A stretch of DNA of 64,000 bases from positions 1-64,000 of the forward strand of contig JAQSYI010000018.1 in NCBI GenBank assembly GCA_029256185.1. The letters run 5' to 3'. Source of the stretch: Paenibacillaceae bacterium. Its GTDB lineage: Bacteria > Bacillota > Bacilli > Paenibacillales > NBRC-103111. A program made the translations under genes and the position numbers. The notes under the pieces were generated by a model. The model had not been told where the DNA came from and did not search any database. It saw only the letters and a program-made list of their open reading frames with translations. This document shows, in pieces, positions 53,191 through 61,527 of this stretch (the first letter of the stretch is position 1; every line of letters starts with the position of its first letter).

Positions 53191-53981
53191 GATATTCATT
53201 CGTGGCGGCTGTCCAGCTGCTGAGCCGCTTTCCTCTGCCTGTCCAGGTTCCTTATGAGGAGCGGGTGCTGCGGCGCAGTGTTGTGTTTTATCCCGTTGTG
53301 GGGCTGTTCATCGGACTGGTTCTGGCGATAGCCGGCTGGGGGACCGTATTGGTTCTCCCGGCTGGCACAGCTGCGGCTTTCTTGACAGGACTATGGGTTG
53401 CGCTCACTGGAGGGCTGCATCTGGATGGCCTGATGGATACGGCGGATGGCGTGTTGAGCCACCGTTCCCGTGAACGGATGCTGGAAATCATGAAGGACAG
53501 CAGAGTAGGGGCAATGGGCGTTATCGTCTGTGTACTCCAATTGTTGATGAAATATGCGTTGTTGTCTGCCCTGTTGGCAAATGACGGAAAGCTGCAGTGG
53601 AGTCTGTTATTGCTTGTGCCCGTCTGGAGCCGATGGTACATGACGGCGGCAATCGCCATCTGGCCCTATGCCCGTAAGGGAGAAGGAATGGGGGCTTTAT
53701 TCAGAGAAGTAGGAACAAGAGAACTCGCGCTAAGCTCCCTTGCAGCTGCGGTCATATCCCTTGCGGTGCTGGCAGGTGCTCTCGGAGGAACCGGGTGGAG
53801 CACGGCAGCTCTGCTGTCAGCTTGCGGCGCTGCCATCAGCGGGGGGGCGGGTACGCTTGCAGCGGCGAGGTTGGCACGGAAGCTGGGCGGACTTACCGGG
53901 GACACATACGGTGCTGTGAACGAACTGGCTGAGACGGCGCTGCTTCTCGGAGTTGTGCTGTATCTGGGCGGCATCGGATAA
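53157..53981 (+). CDS. cobS: Adenosylcobinamide-GDP ribazoletransferase (cobalamin synthase)
   Basis: This 274-residue integral membrane enzyme performs the final joining of the lower ligand. The hallmarks are LLSRFPLPVQVP, GGLHLDGLMDTADGVLS and the downstream RVGAMG. ATG 53157 lies six bases after GGGAGG; the earlier ATG 53151 abuts that site and the open frame from 52890 lies in cbiB. Translation is coupled to cbiB by overlap. Confidence 0.93.
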   Translation: MRNFIAAIVQIGYSFVAAVQLLSRFPLPVQVPYEERVLRRSVVFYPVVGLFIGLVLAIAGWGTVLVLPAGTAAAFLTGLWVALTGGLHLDGLMDTADGVLSHRSRERMLEIMKDSRVGAMGVIVCVLQLLMKYALLSALLANDGKLQWSLLLLVPVWSRWYMTAAIAIWPYARKGEGMGALFREVGTRELALSSLAAAVISLAVLAGALGGTGWSTAALLSACGAAISGGAGTLAAARLARKLGGLTGDTYGAVNELAETALLLGVVLYLGGIG

Positions 53982-53995
53982 CGGCGGAACAGGAG

Positions 53996-54123
53996 AGAGT
54001 TGTATAAGCGCAATGGCGGAACATCGGAATTTTGTATAAGCGGAATACCGCAAAGTTGTATAAGTACAATACCGCAAAGTTGTACAAGCATAATACCGCA
54101 AAGCTGTAAAAGCATAATACCGG
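53996..54123. repeat. Five tandem 24-bp repeats
   Basis: Units AAAGTTGTATAAG-nnnAATACCGC repeat with a 24-base period at 54028, 54052, 54076 and 54100, after a more divergent first unit near 53997. The unit length is a multiple of three and both strands carry short open frames, but I see no support for translation. It lies between cobS and cobD. Confidence 0.85.
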
Positions 54124-54204
54124 AATGCCGGAGACTTGCCCAAAATGAAGGTGACGAATCATCGCAGCAGGGACACCGGCACGACAAGGAGAGGAGGAGA
54201 ACGG

Positions 54205-55305
54205 ATGATCGAACGCTTCGGCCACGGCGGCGATATATGGACGGCTGCAGAACTGTATGGTCTGGACAAAAACGGCTTCACCGACTTCAGCTCCAACATG
54301 AATCCGCTGGGGCCGCCTGCAATTGCAGGCAGAATCATCCGGGAGGAATGGCAACGGGAGCTGTCCCGTTACCCTGACCCCGATTGCCGGGAACTGAGGG
54401 CAAGAATCGCTGGGGAATATGATATTCCGATGGAGAGTATTCTGGCCGGCAACGGAGCGGCGGAACTCATCGATCTGGCGGTGCGGGCTCTTGCGCCCCA
54501 TGCGGTAGGGCTCTTGCGTCCTTGCTTTGCGGAATATGCCAAAGCGGCTCAAAGAACGGGCGCGGCAGTTATAGATATTCCTCTATCCCCCGGGAATGGG
54601 TTTGTGCCCGACAGTTCCTCTGCAGAGTTGTGGAATGCCGCCGGGCAGGCGGATGTCCTGTTCCTGGGTCACCCCAATAATCCAACGGGACAGCTTCTGC
54701 CTGAGCTGTTTTTAGAACGGATTCTGGCGGGAACCCAGTCTGTTATTCTGGACGAGGCGTTCATAGATTTTGCAAGAGAGGAGCGCCGTTGCAGCCGCAT
54801 CAGGCAGGCTGCCTGCTCAGAGAAGCTGTTCGTGGTGCGGTCCATGACCAAATTTTATACCGTGCCTGGCTTGCGGCTGGGGTTTATTGTGGCCCATCCC
54901 GGATGGATCAGACGGATGAAGGCTCTGCAGGTGGAATGGAGCGTCAACGGGCTGGCACAGCGCATCGGTGAGGCGGTAATCGGGGACCGGCAGTATGAGG
55001 CGGCGACACGGGAATGGCTGGGGATGGAGCGCCCCCGGCTGAAGTCGGAGCTGGAGGGGCTTGGTTTCCATGTGACAGACAGTGAAACGAATTACCTGCT
55101 GTTCCGGATGCCCCTTGGGCTAAACCGTACGGTACAGGAGCTGCAGCAGTATATGGGGCGCAAGGGGCTGCTGATCAGAGACGCCTCTGCCTTTCCCGGC
55201 CTTGGCCCGCAATATGGGAGAACGGCGGTTCGGCTGGCAGAAGATAACCGCAGGCTTATTGCCGGACTGGCGGCCTCGCTTGAGGAAATGCGGCGGGAGA
55301 GTTAG
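54205..55305 (+). CDS. cobD: Threonine-phosphate decarboxylase
   Basis: This 366-residue PLP enzyme (fold type I) makes (R)-1-amino-2-propanol phosphate for the cobinamide side arm. Motifs: FGHGGDIWTAAELYG at the start, FSSNMNPLG, GHPNNPTGQ, the PLP lysine in RSMTKFYTVPGLRLG, and DEAFIDF. ATG 54205 follows GGAGGAGA; the frame upstream to 54136 lacks a site. It resembles histidinol-phosphate aminotransferases in fold, but context and FSSNMNPLGPP favour CobD. Confidence 0.92.
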   Translation: MIERFGHGGDIWTAAELYGLDKNGFTDFSSNMNPLGPPAIAGRIIREEWQRELSRYPDPDCRELRARIAGEYDIPMESILAGNGAAELIDLAVRALAPHAVGLLRPCFAEYAKAAQRTGAAVIDIPLSPGNGFVPDSSSAELWNAAGQADVLFLGHPNNPTGQLLPELFLERILAGTQSVILDEAFIDFAREERRCSRIRQAACSEKLFVVRSMTKFYTVPGLRLGFIVAHPGWIRRMKALQVEWSVNGLAQRIGEAVIGDRQYEAATREWLGMERPRLKSELEGLGFHVTDSETNYLLFRMPLGLNRTVQELQQYMGRKGLLIRDASAFPGLGPQYGRTAVRLAEDNRRLIAGLAASLEEMRRES

Positions 55306-55377
55306 TCCTGCAAGGGGGAAGAAAGCGGGAAGAAGCCGCTGCCCCGGCTGAAGGTAAGAACGGGATTGCAGATAGAA

Positions 55378-55505
55378 CACGCTTCCGAAGCCAGTTTTTC
55401 GGATATGCCACTAAGTGGCAATCAACTCAAAACTAAGCCGATGCTTCCGAAGCCAGTTTTTCGGATATGCCACTAAGTGGCAATCAACTCAAAACTTTTA
55501 GGAGG
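55378..55505 (+). repeat. 62-bp-type structured leader element, locus C (two units)
   Basis: Two direct units start at 55378 and 55440, period 62. Each has GCTTCCGAAGCC, a hairpin CCGAA/TTCGG, a hairpin TGCCAC-TAA-GTGGCA and CAACTCAAAAC. The first ends TAAGCC and joins the second; the second ends TTTTAGGAGG, the ribosome site of cobQ at 55514. Closely similar to locus B at 36405, with a few base changes. Confidence 0.88.
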
Positions 55506-55513
55506 ACTCCATC

Positions 55514-57064
55514 ATGAAACAGGCCCCTGCGCTGATGCTCCAGGGAACGGCATCGGATGTGGGCAAAAGTATTCTTACGGCCGCCCTTTGCCGGATTTTC
55601 GTACAGGACGGGCTGGCGACGGCACCATTCAAATCCCAGAATATGTCCCTTAATTCTTATATCACGCCGGACGGCAAGGAGATCGGCAGAGCCCAGGGCC
55701 TTCAGGCGGATGCTTGCCGGATTGCGGCCACAACGGACATGAACCCCATCCTGCTGAAGCCGAAGAAGGATATGGTATCCCAGGTGGTGGTTCACGGACG
55801 GCCTCTGCAGGATTATGAAGCCCGTGCCTACCGGGAGCAATATTTGCCCCAAGCCGAAGGGATCGTCAGAGAGGCTCTGGCCCGGCTGAGATCGGCTTAC
55901 GATCTGGTGGTCATGGAGGGAGCGGGCAGTCCTGCCGAGGTGAATCTGAAGGACCGGGATATTGTCAACATGCGGCTGGCCGGTTGGGCGGATGCTCCCG
56001 TGCTGCTTGTCGCCGATATTGACCGTGGCGGAGTTTTCGCCTCGATTGTGGGGACGCTGGAGATTCTGGAGCCCCATGAGCGGGAGCGGGTCAAGGGATT
56101 CGTCATTAATAAATTCCGCGGAGACGTCTCCCTTCTTCAGCCCGGTCTGGACTGGCTGGAGCAGCGGACCGGCAAGCCGGTGCTGGGAGTCATTCCGTTT
56201 CTCCCCCAATTGGGACTGGAGGACGAGGATTCTGCCTCATTGGATGCCAAGCTGTCCGCTCCCTGCCCCTCATACTCCAAGGACAAGCTGGACATTGCCG
56301 TAATCCGGCTGCCCCGCTTGTCCAATTTTACCGATTTTGACCCGTTGCCGGAGGAGCCGGATGTGGCACTGCGCTATGTTGCCGCTCCAGGTGAGCTCGG
56401 CAGCCCGGATGCCGTTATTATTCCAGGCAGCAAGAATACGGTGGATGATCTGCTGTTTCTGCGTGAATCCGGGCTTGAGCAGCAGTTGCTCATCTATGTG
56501 CAAGAAGGGGGTTCGGTGGTGGGAATATGCGCGGGGTATCAGATGCTCGGACGGCTTTTGTCAGACCCGGAGCATATGGAATCCGACCGGGATGAGGTGC
56601 ATGGGCTGGGACTTTTGCCGGTCAGCACCGTGTTTACTCCTGACAAGCGCACGGTTCGGGTCACCGGAGAAGGAGCCGTGGGTTCCCCGGGAAATGCCGG
56701 CTTATATCCGGTTAAGGGATACGAAATCCATATGGGGAGAACATCCTTCCTGGAGCCGGTCCGCCATCCCTTCTCCATTGCAGTGAGTCTGCCAAACGGT
56801 CTTGCGGGCGGGGAATTTCATGACGACGGGGCAATAACGGCCGACGGCCGGGTGTGGGGAACCTATATCCACGGCATTATGCACAATGACGGGCTGCGCA
56901 GAGCATGGCTGAACGGGCTTAGGAGCGGCAGGGGATGGCCGCCCGTTGCGGAACAGCTGGATTTTGGAGGCAAACGGGAAGCGGCCCTGGACAGACTTGC
57001 AGACCATGTACGCAGACATTTGGATATGCGGCGGATTTATGAGATGATAAGGATAAGCGGATAA
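55514..57064 (+). CDS. cobQ: Adenosylcobyric acid synthase
   Basis: This 516-residue enzyme (CobQ/CbiP) amidates four side chains of adenosylcobyrinic acid a,c-diamide with glutamine and ATP. The N-terminal synthetase domain has GTASDVGKSILTAALCRIF and FKSQNMSLNSY. The C-terminal glutaminase has GICAGYQMLG with the catalytic Cys and GTYIHGIMHN with the His. Start ATG sits ten bases after AGGAGG that ends the repeat element. It indicates that the organism can amidate corrinoids, not only import complete ones. Confidence 0.96.
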   Translation: MKQAPALMLQGTASDVGKSILTAALCRIFVQDGLATAPFKSQNMSLNSYITPDGKEIGRAQGLQADACRIAATTDMNPILLKPKKDMVSQVVVHGRPLQDYEARAYREQYLPQAEGIVREALARLRSAYDLVVMEGAGSPAEVNLKDRDIVNMRLAGWADAPVLLVADIDRGGVFASIVGTLEILEPHERERVKGFVINKFRGDVSLLQPGLDWLEQRTGKPVLGVIPFLPQLGLEDEDSASLDAKLSAPCPSYSKDKLDIAVIRLPRLSNFTDFDPLPEEPDVALRYVAAPGELGSPDAVIIPGSKNTVDDLLFLRESGLEQQLLIYVQEGGSVVGICAGYQMLGRLLSDPEHMESDRDEVHGLGLLPVSTVFTPDKRTVRVTGEGAVGSPGNAGLYPVKGYEIHMGRTSFLEPVRHPFSIAVSLPNGLAGGEFHDDGAITADGRVWGTYIHGIMHNDGLRRAWLNGLRSGRGWPPVAEQLDFGGKREAALDRLADHVRRHLDMRRIYEMIRISG

Positions 57065-57088
57065 ACCGTAACACAGGGGGTGCATAAG

Positions 57089-57658
57089 GTGAACATTTAC
57101 ACGAGAACGGGAGATGCCGGGCAAACCGGAGTAATCGGGGGCAGGGTGGACAAGGACGATGTGCGGGTGGAAGCCTACGGCAGCGTCGATGAGCTGAACT
57201 GCTTTGTAGGGCAGGCGATCGCTTTGCTGGACCGGGAGAGATCAGGCGATATGCATGCGGATCTGCTGCAGATTCAGCAGGAACTGTTTGATTGCGGCTC
57301 CGATCTGGCCTTGTCCAAGAAGGAGCTGCGCCCCTTCAAGACGGTTGCCGCAATGGCGGGCAGCCTGGAGCAGATCATTGATAAATACGACGGGGAAACA
57401 CCGGATATTGCCCGGTTCATCCTGCCTGGGGGAAGTCCGGCTTCAGCGGCTCTCCATGTATGCCGGAGCGTGTGCCGCCGGGCGGAACGCCGGGTAGTGA
57501 CGCTGGCAAAGGTCCAGGAAGTCAATCCGGCTGTACAGCAGTATCTGAACCGGCTGTCCGATCTGTTCTTCACCATGGCCAGAGCAGCCAACCACCGGGA
57601 AGGAGTGACGGACACGGAATACGAAAGAAGCGCCAATGTATTCCGCCAATCAACATGA
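57089..57658 (+). CDS. PduO-type ATP:cob(I)alamin adenosyltransferase
   Basis: This 189-residue enzyme adds the 5'-deoxyadenosyl group to cob(I)alamin. Markers are YTRTGDAGQTGVIGG (ATP-binding N-terminus), EAYGSVDELNCFVG, and CRSVCRRAERRVV near the C-terminus with the conserved Arg/Glu pair. GTG 57089 is preceded by AGGGGG; GTG 57080 is less well placed. It belongs to the trimeric PduO/MMAB type, not CobA. Its stop overlaps the next gene. Confidence 0.92.
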   Translation: MNIYTRTGDAGQTGVIGGRVDKDDVRVEAYGSVDELNCFVGQAIALLDRERSGDMHADLLQIQQELFDCGSDLALSKKELRPFKTVAAMAGSLEQIIDKYDGETPDIARFILPGGSPASAALHVCRSVCRRAERRVVTLAKVQEVNPAVQQYLNRLSDLFFTMARAANHREGVTDTEYERSANVFRQST

Positions 57659-58569
57659 GCTATTACGAGCCTCTGACTTATCTTGTACCTGCCGAAGAGG
57701 ACGGGCTGGAGCTTAAGGCTATCCTTCACCGGAAGATGATGGTGTCCCGGAAGCTGCTGTCCCGGCTTAAGCTGACAGAGCGGGGCATTACCGTAAACGG
57801 CACGCGCCAATACATCAACTGCCGGGTCAAGGAAGGCGATGTGGTGGAGGTGCGGATGGAGGAGGAAACCTCCGAAGACATTCTTCCCCAGGATATCCCT
57901 GTGGATGTGCTATTCGAGGATGATCATCTGCTGATTGTGAACAAGCCCGCCGGGATTATTGTGCATCCCACCACAGGACATTGGTCCAACACGCTGGCTA
58001 ACGGGGTGGTGCATATGTGGCTGGAGCGGGGACTGAGGATCCGCTTCCGGCCCATCCACCGGCTGGACAGGGAAACCTCGGGAGTGCTTGCCATTGCCAA
58101 GAATCCTTATATTCACCAGAATGTCTCCGAGCAAATGAAGGCCAACACGGTGGAAAAGGAGTATACAGCCATTGTCCAAGGGCTGGTAGAGCCAGAATCC
58201 GGTACGATAGACGCTCCGATTGACCGCAACCCCGATTCTCCCCATTACCGGATCGTGACCCCTGGCGGCTATCCTTCCATCACCCATTACCAGGTGGCGG
58301 AGCGGCTTAGAGAGGCTACCATGCTCAAGGTTGTACTGGAGACCGGACGGACCCACCAGATCAGGGTTCATATGACCCATCTGGGTCATCCTTTGTTGGG
58401 CGACAGCATGTACGGCATCTGTGCGGATGACGCAAACGAACTGCCCATCGGCAGACATGCGCTGCATGCCTCGAAGCTGTCGTTCGTCCATCCCGCAACC
58501 GGAGAAAAAATGATTTTCAGCGCACCTTTGCCGCAAGATATGAAGGAATTGTTGTCGAGCCTCCGTTAA
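57655..58569 (+). CDS. RluA-family pseudouridine synthase
   Basis: This 304-residue protein has an N-terminal S4-like RNA-binding part (KLLSRLKLTERGITVNG) and the catalytic domain with HRLDRETSGVL, whose Asp forms the covalent intermediate, plus GRTHQIRVHMTHLGHPLLGD. It converts uridines in rRNA or tRNA. ATG 57655 overlaps the adenosyltransferase stop (ATGA), so it is attached to the cobalamin operon. Which RNA is modified (RluC, RluD or TruC type) cannot be told from sequence by eye. Confidence 0.9.
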   Translation: MSYYEPLTYLVPAEEDGLELKAILHRKMMVSRKLLSRLKLTERGITVNGTRQYINCRVKEGDVVEVRMEEETSEDILPQDIPVDVLFEDDHLLIVNKPAGIIVHPTTGHWSNTLANGVVHMWLERGLRIRFRPIHRLDRETSGVLAIAKNPYIHQNVSEQMKANTVEKEYTAIVQGLVEPESGTIDAPIDRNPDSPHYRIVTPGGYPSITHYQVAERLREATMLKVVLETGRTHQIRVHMTHLGHPLLGDSMYGICADDANELPIGRHALHASKLSFVHPATGEKMIFSAPLPQDMKELLSSLR

Positions 58570-58673
58570 ACATGTTATGATGTGATCGTGCAAGAATGCA
58601 TGCATAGAGAAGATAAACAGGTATTATAAGCGGAAACGGAGCTTTTTTAAAGTCTCAGACAGGAGGTTGATTT

Positions 58674-59069
58674 ATGGGCGTAACGCTTTACGGCTATTCC
58701 AAGTGCGGCACCTGCCGCGATGCGCAGAAATGGCTGATCCGGAGCGGGATTGCCCCTGATTTCGTTGATATCGTCCAAGGCCCCCTCTCCGTCCCGGAGC
58801 TGCGCAAGCTGGTGGAGCAAAGCGGACAGAAAACCGCCAAGTTTTTCAATGTTTCTGGAACCGCATACCGGGAGCTCGCCTTGAAGGACAAGCTGCCTGA
58901 TATGAGCGAGGAGGAGATGCTTCATCTGCTCTCGTCAAACGGCATGCTGCTCAAGAGACCTATTGTTACCGACGGAACCCTGGTGACAGTCGGTTTTCGG
59001 GAAGCGGAATATCAACAACAATGGGCGAACCGACCCGAAAGCCGGATCATCGGCCAGCCGTTCTCATAA
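58674..59069 (+). CDS. ArsC/Spx/MgsR family protein
   Basis: This 131-residue thioredoxin-fold protein begins with TLYGYSKCGTCRDAQKWL, whose CGTC matches the N-terminal CxxC of the Spx/YffB group, and continues with LLKRPIVTDG, the ArsC cis-Pro region. Members include arsenate reductase-like YffB and redox regulators Spx/MgsR. Length fits. ATG follows CAGGAGG. Regulatory or reductase function cannot be separated here. Confidence 0.85.
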   Translation: MGVTLYGYSKCGTCRDAQKWLIRSGIAPDFVDIVQGPLSVPELRKLVEQSGQKTAKFFNVSGTAYRELALKDKLPDMSEEEMLHLLSSNGMLLKRPIVTDGTLVTVGFREAEYQQQWANRPESRIIGQPFS

Positions 59070-59109
59070 AGATAAGCTCTTCTCATAAAGATAAGATGTG
59101 GAGAATTTC

Positions 59110-60291
59110 ATGATGACGAAATGGCAATCCGCCAGGCTGAACCGGCTCGGTTCGGCCATATTCAGCGAAGCAGCCCAATGGAAGCAGGAGGCTCTCTCCC
59201 GGGGGCTTAAGCTTATTGATCTGGGAATAGGGAGTCCTGACGGCAGTCCTACGGCGGCTGTCATGCAGGCGTTGCAAGAAGGGGTAGGCAAAAGCAAGCA
59301 TTACGGCTATCCGTCCTCAGAGGGTTCATTGGAGTTCCGCAGTACCGTTGCGCAGTGGTATGACCACAGGTTCGGCGTGAAGCTCGACCCCCATAAGGAA
59401 GTCACCGCACTGATGGGCTCCCAGGACGGCCTGGCCCATCTGGCCATGGCGGTGTGCAATCCGGGGGATAGGGCAATCGTTCCTGATCCGGGTTATCCGA
59501 TCTATGGAGCCAGCCTGGTGCTTGCCGGAGTGGAGGCTTATCCGGTGCCGTTGCTTGCGGAGAACGGTTTTTTGCCCGATTTGGACAGCATACCGCAAGA
59601 GGTTCTGGATTCCAGTACGTTCATGCTGCTAAATTATCCCAATAATCCCGTTTCTGCGGTTGCAGACCTATCTTTTTTCGAAAAATTAGTGTATCTTGGA
59701 TTCAGGCACAACCTGCTTCTCGTGCACGATATTGCTTACTCCGAACTGGCTTTTGATGATTTTTGCCCTCCTAGCATTCTTCAGGTTCCAGGCGCCAAGG
59801 ACATTGCTGTAGAATTCCATTCCTTGTCCAAAAGCTTCAATATGGCCGGCTGCCGGATCGCCTTTATGGTGGGGAACGAGAATGTGGTCGCTGCACTGAA
59901 AACGCTCAAGTCCAATATTGACTACGGGGTGTTCGGTGCTGTTCAGGAGGCTGGAATTGCAGCTATGCAGGAAGACATCCGGGATGGGATCGGGAAACGG
60001 AATGCGCTTGTTTATCAGAACAGAAGGGACCTGGTGATCGACGGTCTCCGCGAATGGAGATGGGTTGTTCCCCGTCCCAAAGCAACCATGTTCTTGTGGG
60101 CTTCCGTGCCCGACGAGAGGACTTCCCGTGAGTTTTGCCGGGAGCTTGCAGTCAATACCGGTGTAATTGTTATTCCTGGCGATGCATTCGGAAGTTATGG
60201 GGAGGGGTATGTCAGAATCGCGCTTGTTCAGGAGGAAGATATGCTGAAGGAAGCCGTTGACCGTATGGGGCGATTTATTCAGAGAAAATAA
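59110..60291 (+). CDS. Class I/II aminotransferase (LL-diaminopimelate aminotransferase-like)
   Basis: This 393-residue PLP enzyme shows LIDLGIGSPDGSP, YGYPSSEGSLEFR, NYPNNPVSAVA, the PLP lysine in FHSLSKSFNMAGCRIAF and a C-terminal GSYGEGYVRIAL. The segments resemble DapL/PatA-like enzymes; the true substrate is uncertain. ATG 59110 follows GTGGAG; the alternate GTG at 59098 lies before it. It sits alone between the ArsC-like gene and the DGQHR pair. Confidence 0.82.
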   Translation: MMTKWQSARLNRLGSAIFSEAAQWKQEALSRGLKLIDLGIGSPDGSPTAAVMQALQEGVGKSKHYGYPSSEGSLEFRSTVAQWYDHRFGVKLDPHKEVTALMGSQDGLAHLAMAVCNPGDRAIVPDPGYPIYGASLVLAGVEAYPVPLLAENGFLPDLDSIPQEVLDSSTFMLLNYPNNPVSAVADLSFFEKLVYLGFRHNLLLVHDIAYSELAFDDFCPPSILQVPGAKDIAVEFHSLSKSFNMAGCRIAFMVGNENVVAALKTLKSNIDYGVFGAVQEAGIAAMQEDIRDGIGKRNALVYQNRRDLVIDGLREWRWVVPRPKATMFLWASVPDERTSREFCRELAVNTGVIVIPGDAFGSYGEGYVRIALVQEEDMLKEAVDRMGRFIQRK

Positions 60292-60316
60292 ACGTTTTCA
60301 AAATAATTGATATAAT

Positions 60317-60346
60317 TTGTTTAAGTTCTGTCTATGATGGTACTAT
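60317..60346 (+). promoter_or_regulatory. Possible promoter of the DGQHR gene pair
   Basis: TTGTTT (60317-60322) and TACTAT (60341-60346), 18 bases apart; a separate TATAAT lies at 60311-60316. Either could drive the pair starting at 60391. Confidence 0.35.
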
Positions 60347-60390
60347 GTGAAAAATAAAAGATTATTACAAGGAAAGCCAGGTGGATACTA

Positions 60391-61527
60391 ATGGACTCTA
60401 TTCATTCTTTGTCCGAGCTGCTGTCGGAACAAAAATCAGGGTCTTTTGTGGAAATTCCCGGCAAGTTGGCCCAGACCTTCGGCCAAGGGACGATTTCTAC
60501 AACCCTGCCCGTCAGCAAGCTTCTTTCGATTTACGAGGTGGATTTGGAGGTGCAACGCTCCATTATCCCGCAGAACCTCTCCAAGCTGGTGGATTACATC
60601 CAGCTGTATCTGGACCATCATCAAACCATCTATTTCCCCGGGATCATTCTGTCTGCCCGCGGTGCAGGGGAATATGATGACACTACGGGCGTTTACCGCC
60701 TGAGAGCAATCGAGAAGCTGTATGTCGTGGATGGGCAGCACAGGCTGGCCGCGTTCCAGCGTCTGACCGAATCCTTCCAGAGCCTGATGGCAAGAGCCAA
60801 GGACCGGCGGGAATATGACAAGATGGATGAGATCACCGAGAAGCTGAACCGGTTGTACCAGTTCCCCATGTCCGTAATGATCTATCTGGATATCGACGCC
60901 CGCCAAGAGCGGCAGCTGTTCTCCGATATCAACAAGCTGCCCCGCAAGATCGGCGGCAATCTGGCGGTGCTCCGCGATCAACGGCGCTTCTATCATGTTG
61001 TCGGCACAAGATTGGTGGAAACCGACAGCAACCTGCAGGACATTGGCATCGACATGTTTACCGAGCGGGGCAAGGGGCCGGAATTTATGTGGTCCTATCA
61101 TCTGCTTGTAGAAATATTGTGTGCGCTCTTCGAGGGACGCATGCGCTCCTCTGCCCGGAACAACGGCTACCAGTTCTCGGAAGAGGATGAGAGTGACATT
61201 ATGAAGCAGGCCTCGTTCTATTTTGAGCGCTTGCTGAACCATCTGCCCAAGCCGGAGCGCGGCAATATCGCCTGGTCGGAAAACGTGCAGTTGGGTCTCG
61301 CTTTGTTCGCCCACGAGGAAGCCGTCAAGACCGGCACGTTCAACCGTTATGCCCTTGAGCATGTGCTCAAAATTCTGCCTCATATCGAATGGGATAACAT
61401 CTATGTGGGCGAGGAAAAGGACCGCTTGCCAAGACGCAGCCGGATCATGAAGGCCTACCAGTTTATTAAGGATTTCTATGAGAATAACCAGCTGATCTTA
61501 ATCGGCAATAAGGAGGATGCGGGCTGA
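60391..61527 (+). CDS. DGQHR domain protein 1 (DndB-like)
   Basis: This 378-residue protein carries the DGQHR motif (residues 114-118, in YVVDGQHRLAAF) and FSDINKLPRKIGG further on, the two signatures of the DndB/DGQHR family, which is related to ParB/Srx-like nucleotide-binding folds. DndB is the regulator or accessory of DNA phosphorothioation. Here the neighbours are not dndACDE, so it is an orphan. ATG follows AGGTGG. Its stop overlaps the start of the second DGQHR gene by one base, so the two are translationally coupled. Function unknown. Confidence 0.8.
   Translation: MDSIHSLSELLSEQKSGSFVEIPGKLAQTFGQGTISTTLPVSKLLSIYEVDLEVQRSIIPQNLSKLVDYIQLYLDHHQTIYFPGIILSARGAGEYDDTTGVYRLRAIEKLYVVDGQHRLAAFQRLTESFQSLMARAKDRREYDKMDEITEKLNRLYQFPMSVMIYLDIDARQERQLFSDINKLPRKIGGNLAVLRDQRRFYHVVGTRLVETDSNLQDIGIDMFTERGKGPEFMWSYHLLVEILCALFEGRMRSSARNNGYQFSEEDESDIMKQASFYFERLLNHLPKPERGNIAWSENVQLGLALFAHEEAVKTGTFNRYALEHVLKILPHIEWDNIYVGEEKDRLPRRSRIMKAYQFIKDFYENNQLILIGNKEDAG

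Noticed and set aside
54000..54377. Small protein from the 24-bp repeats, running into cobD
   Set aside because: The frame lacks a ribosome site and continues in another frame over the clear cobD start at 54205. The repeat is better treated as non-coding.
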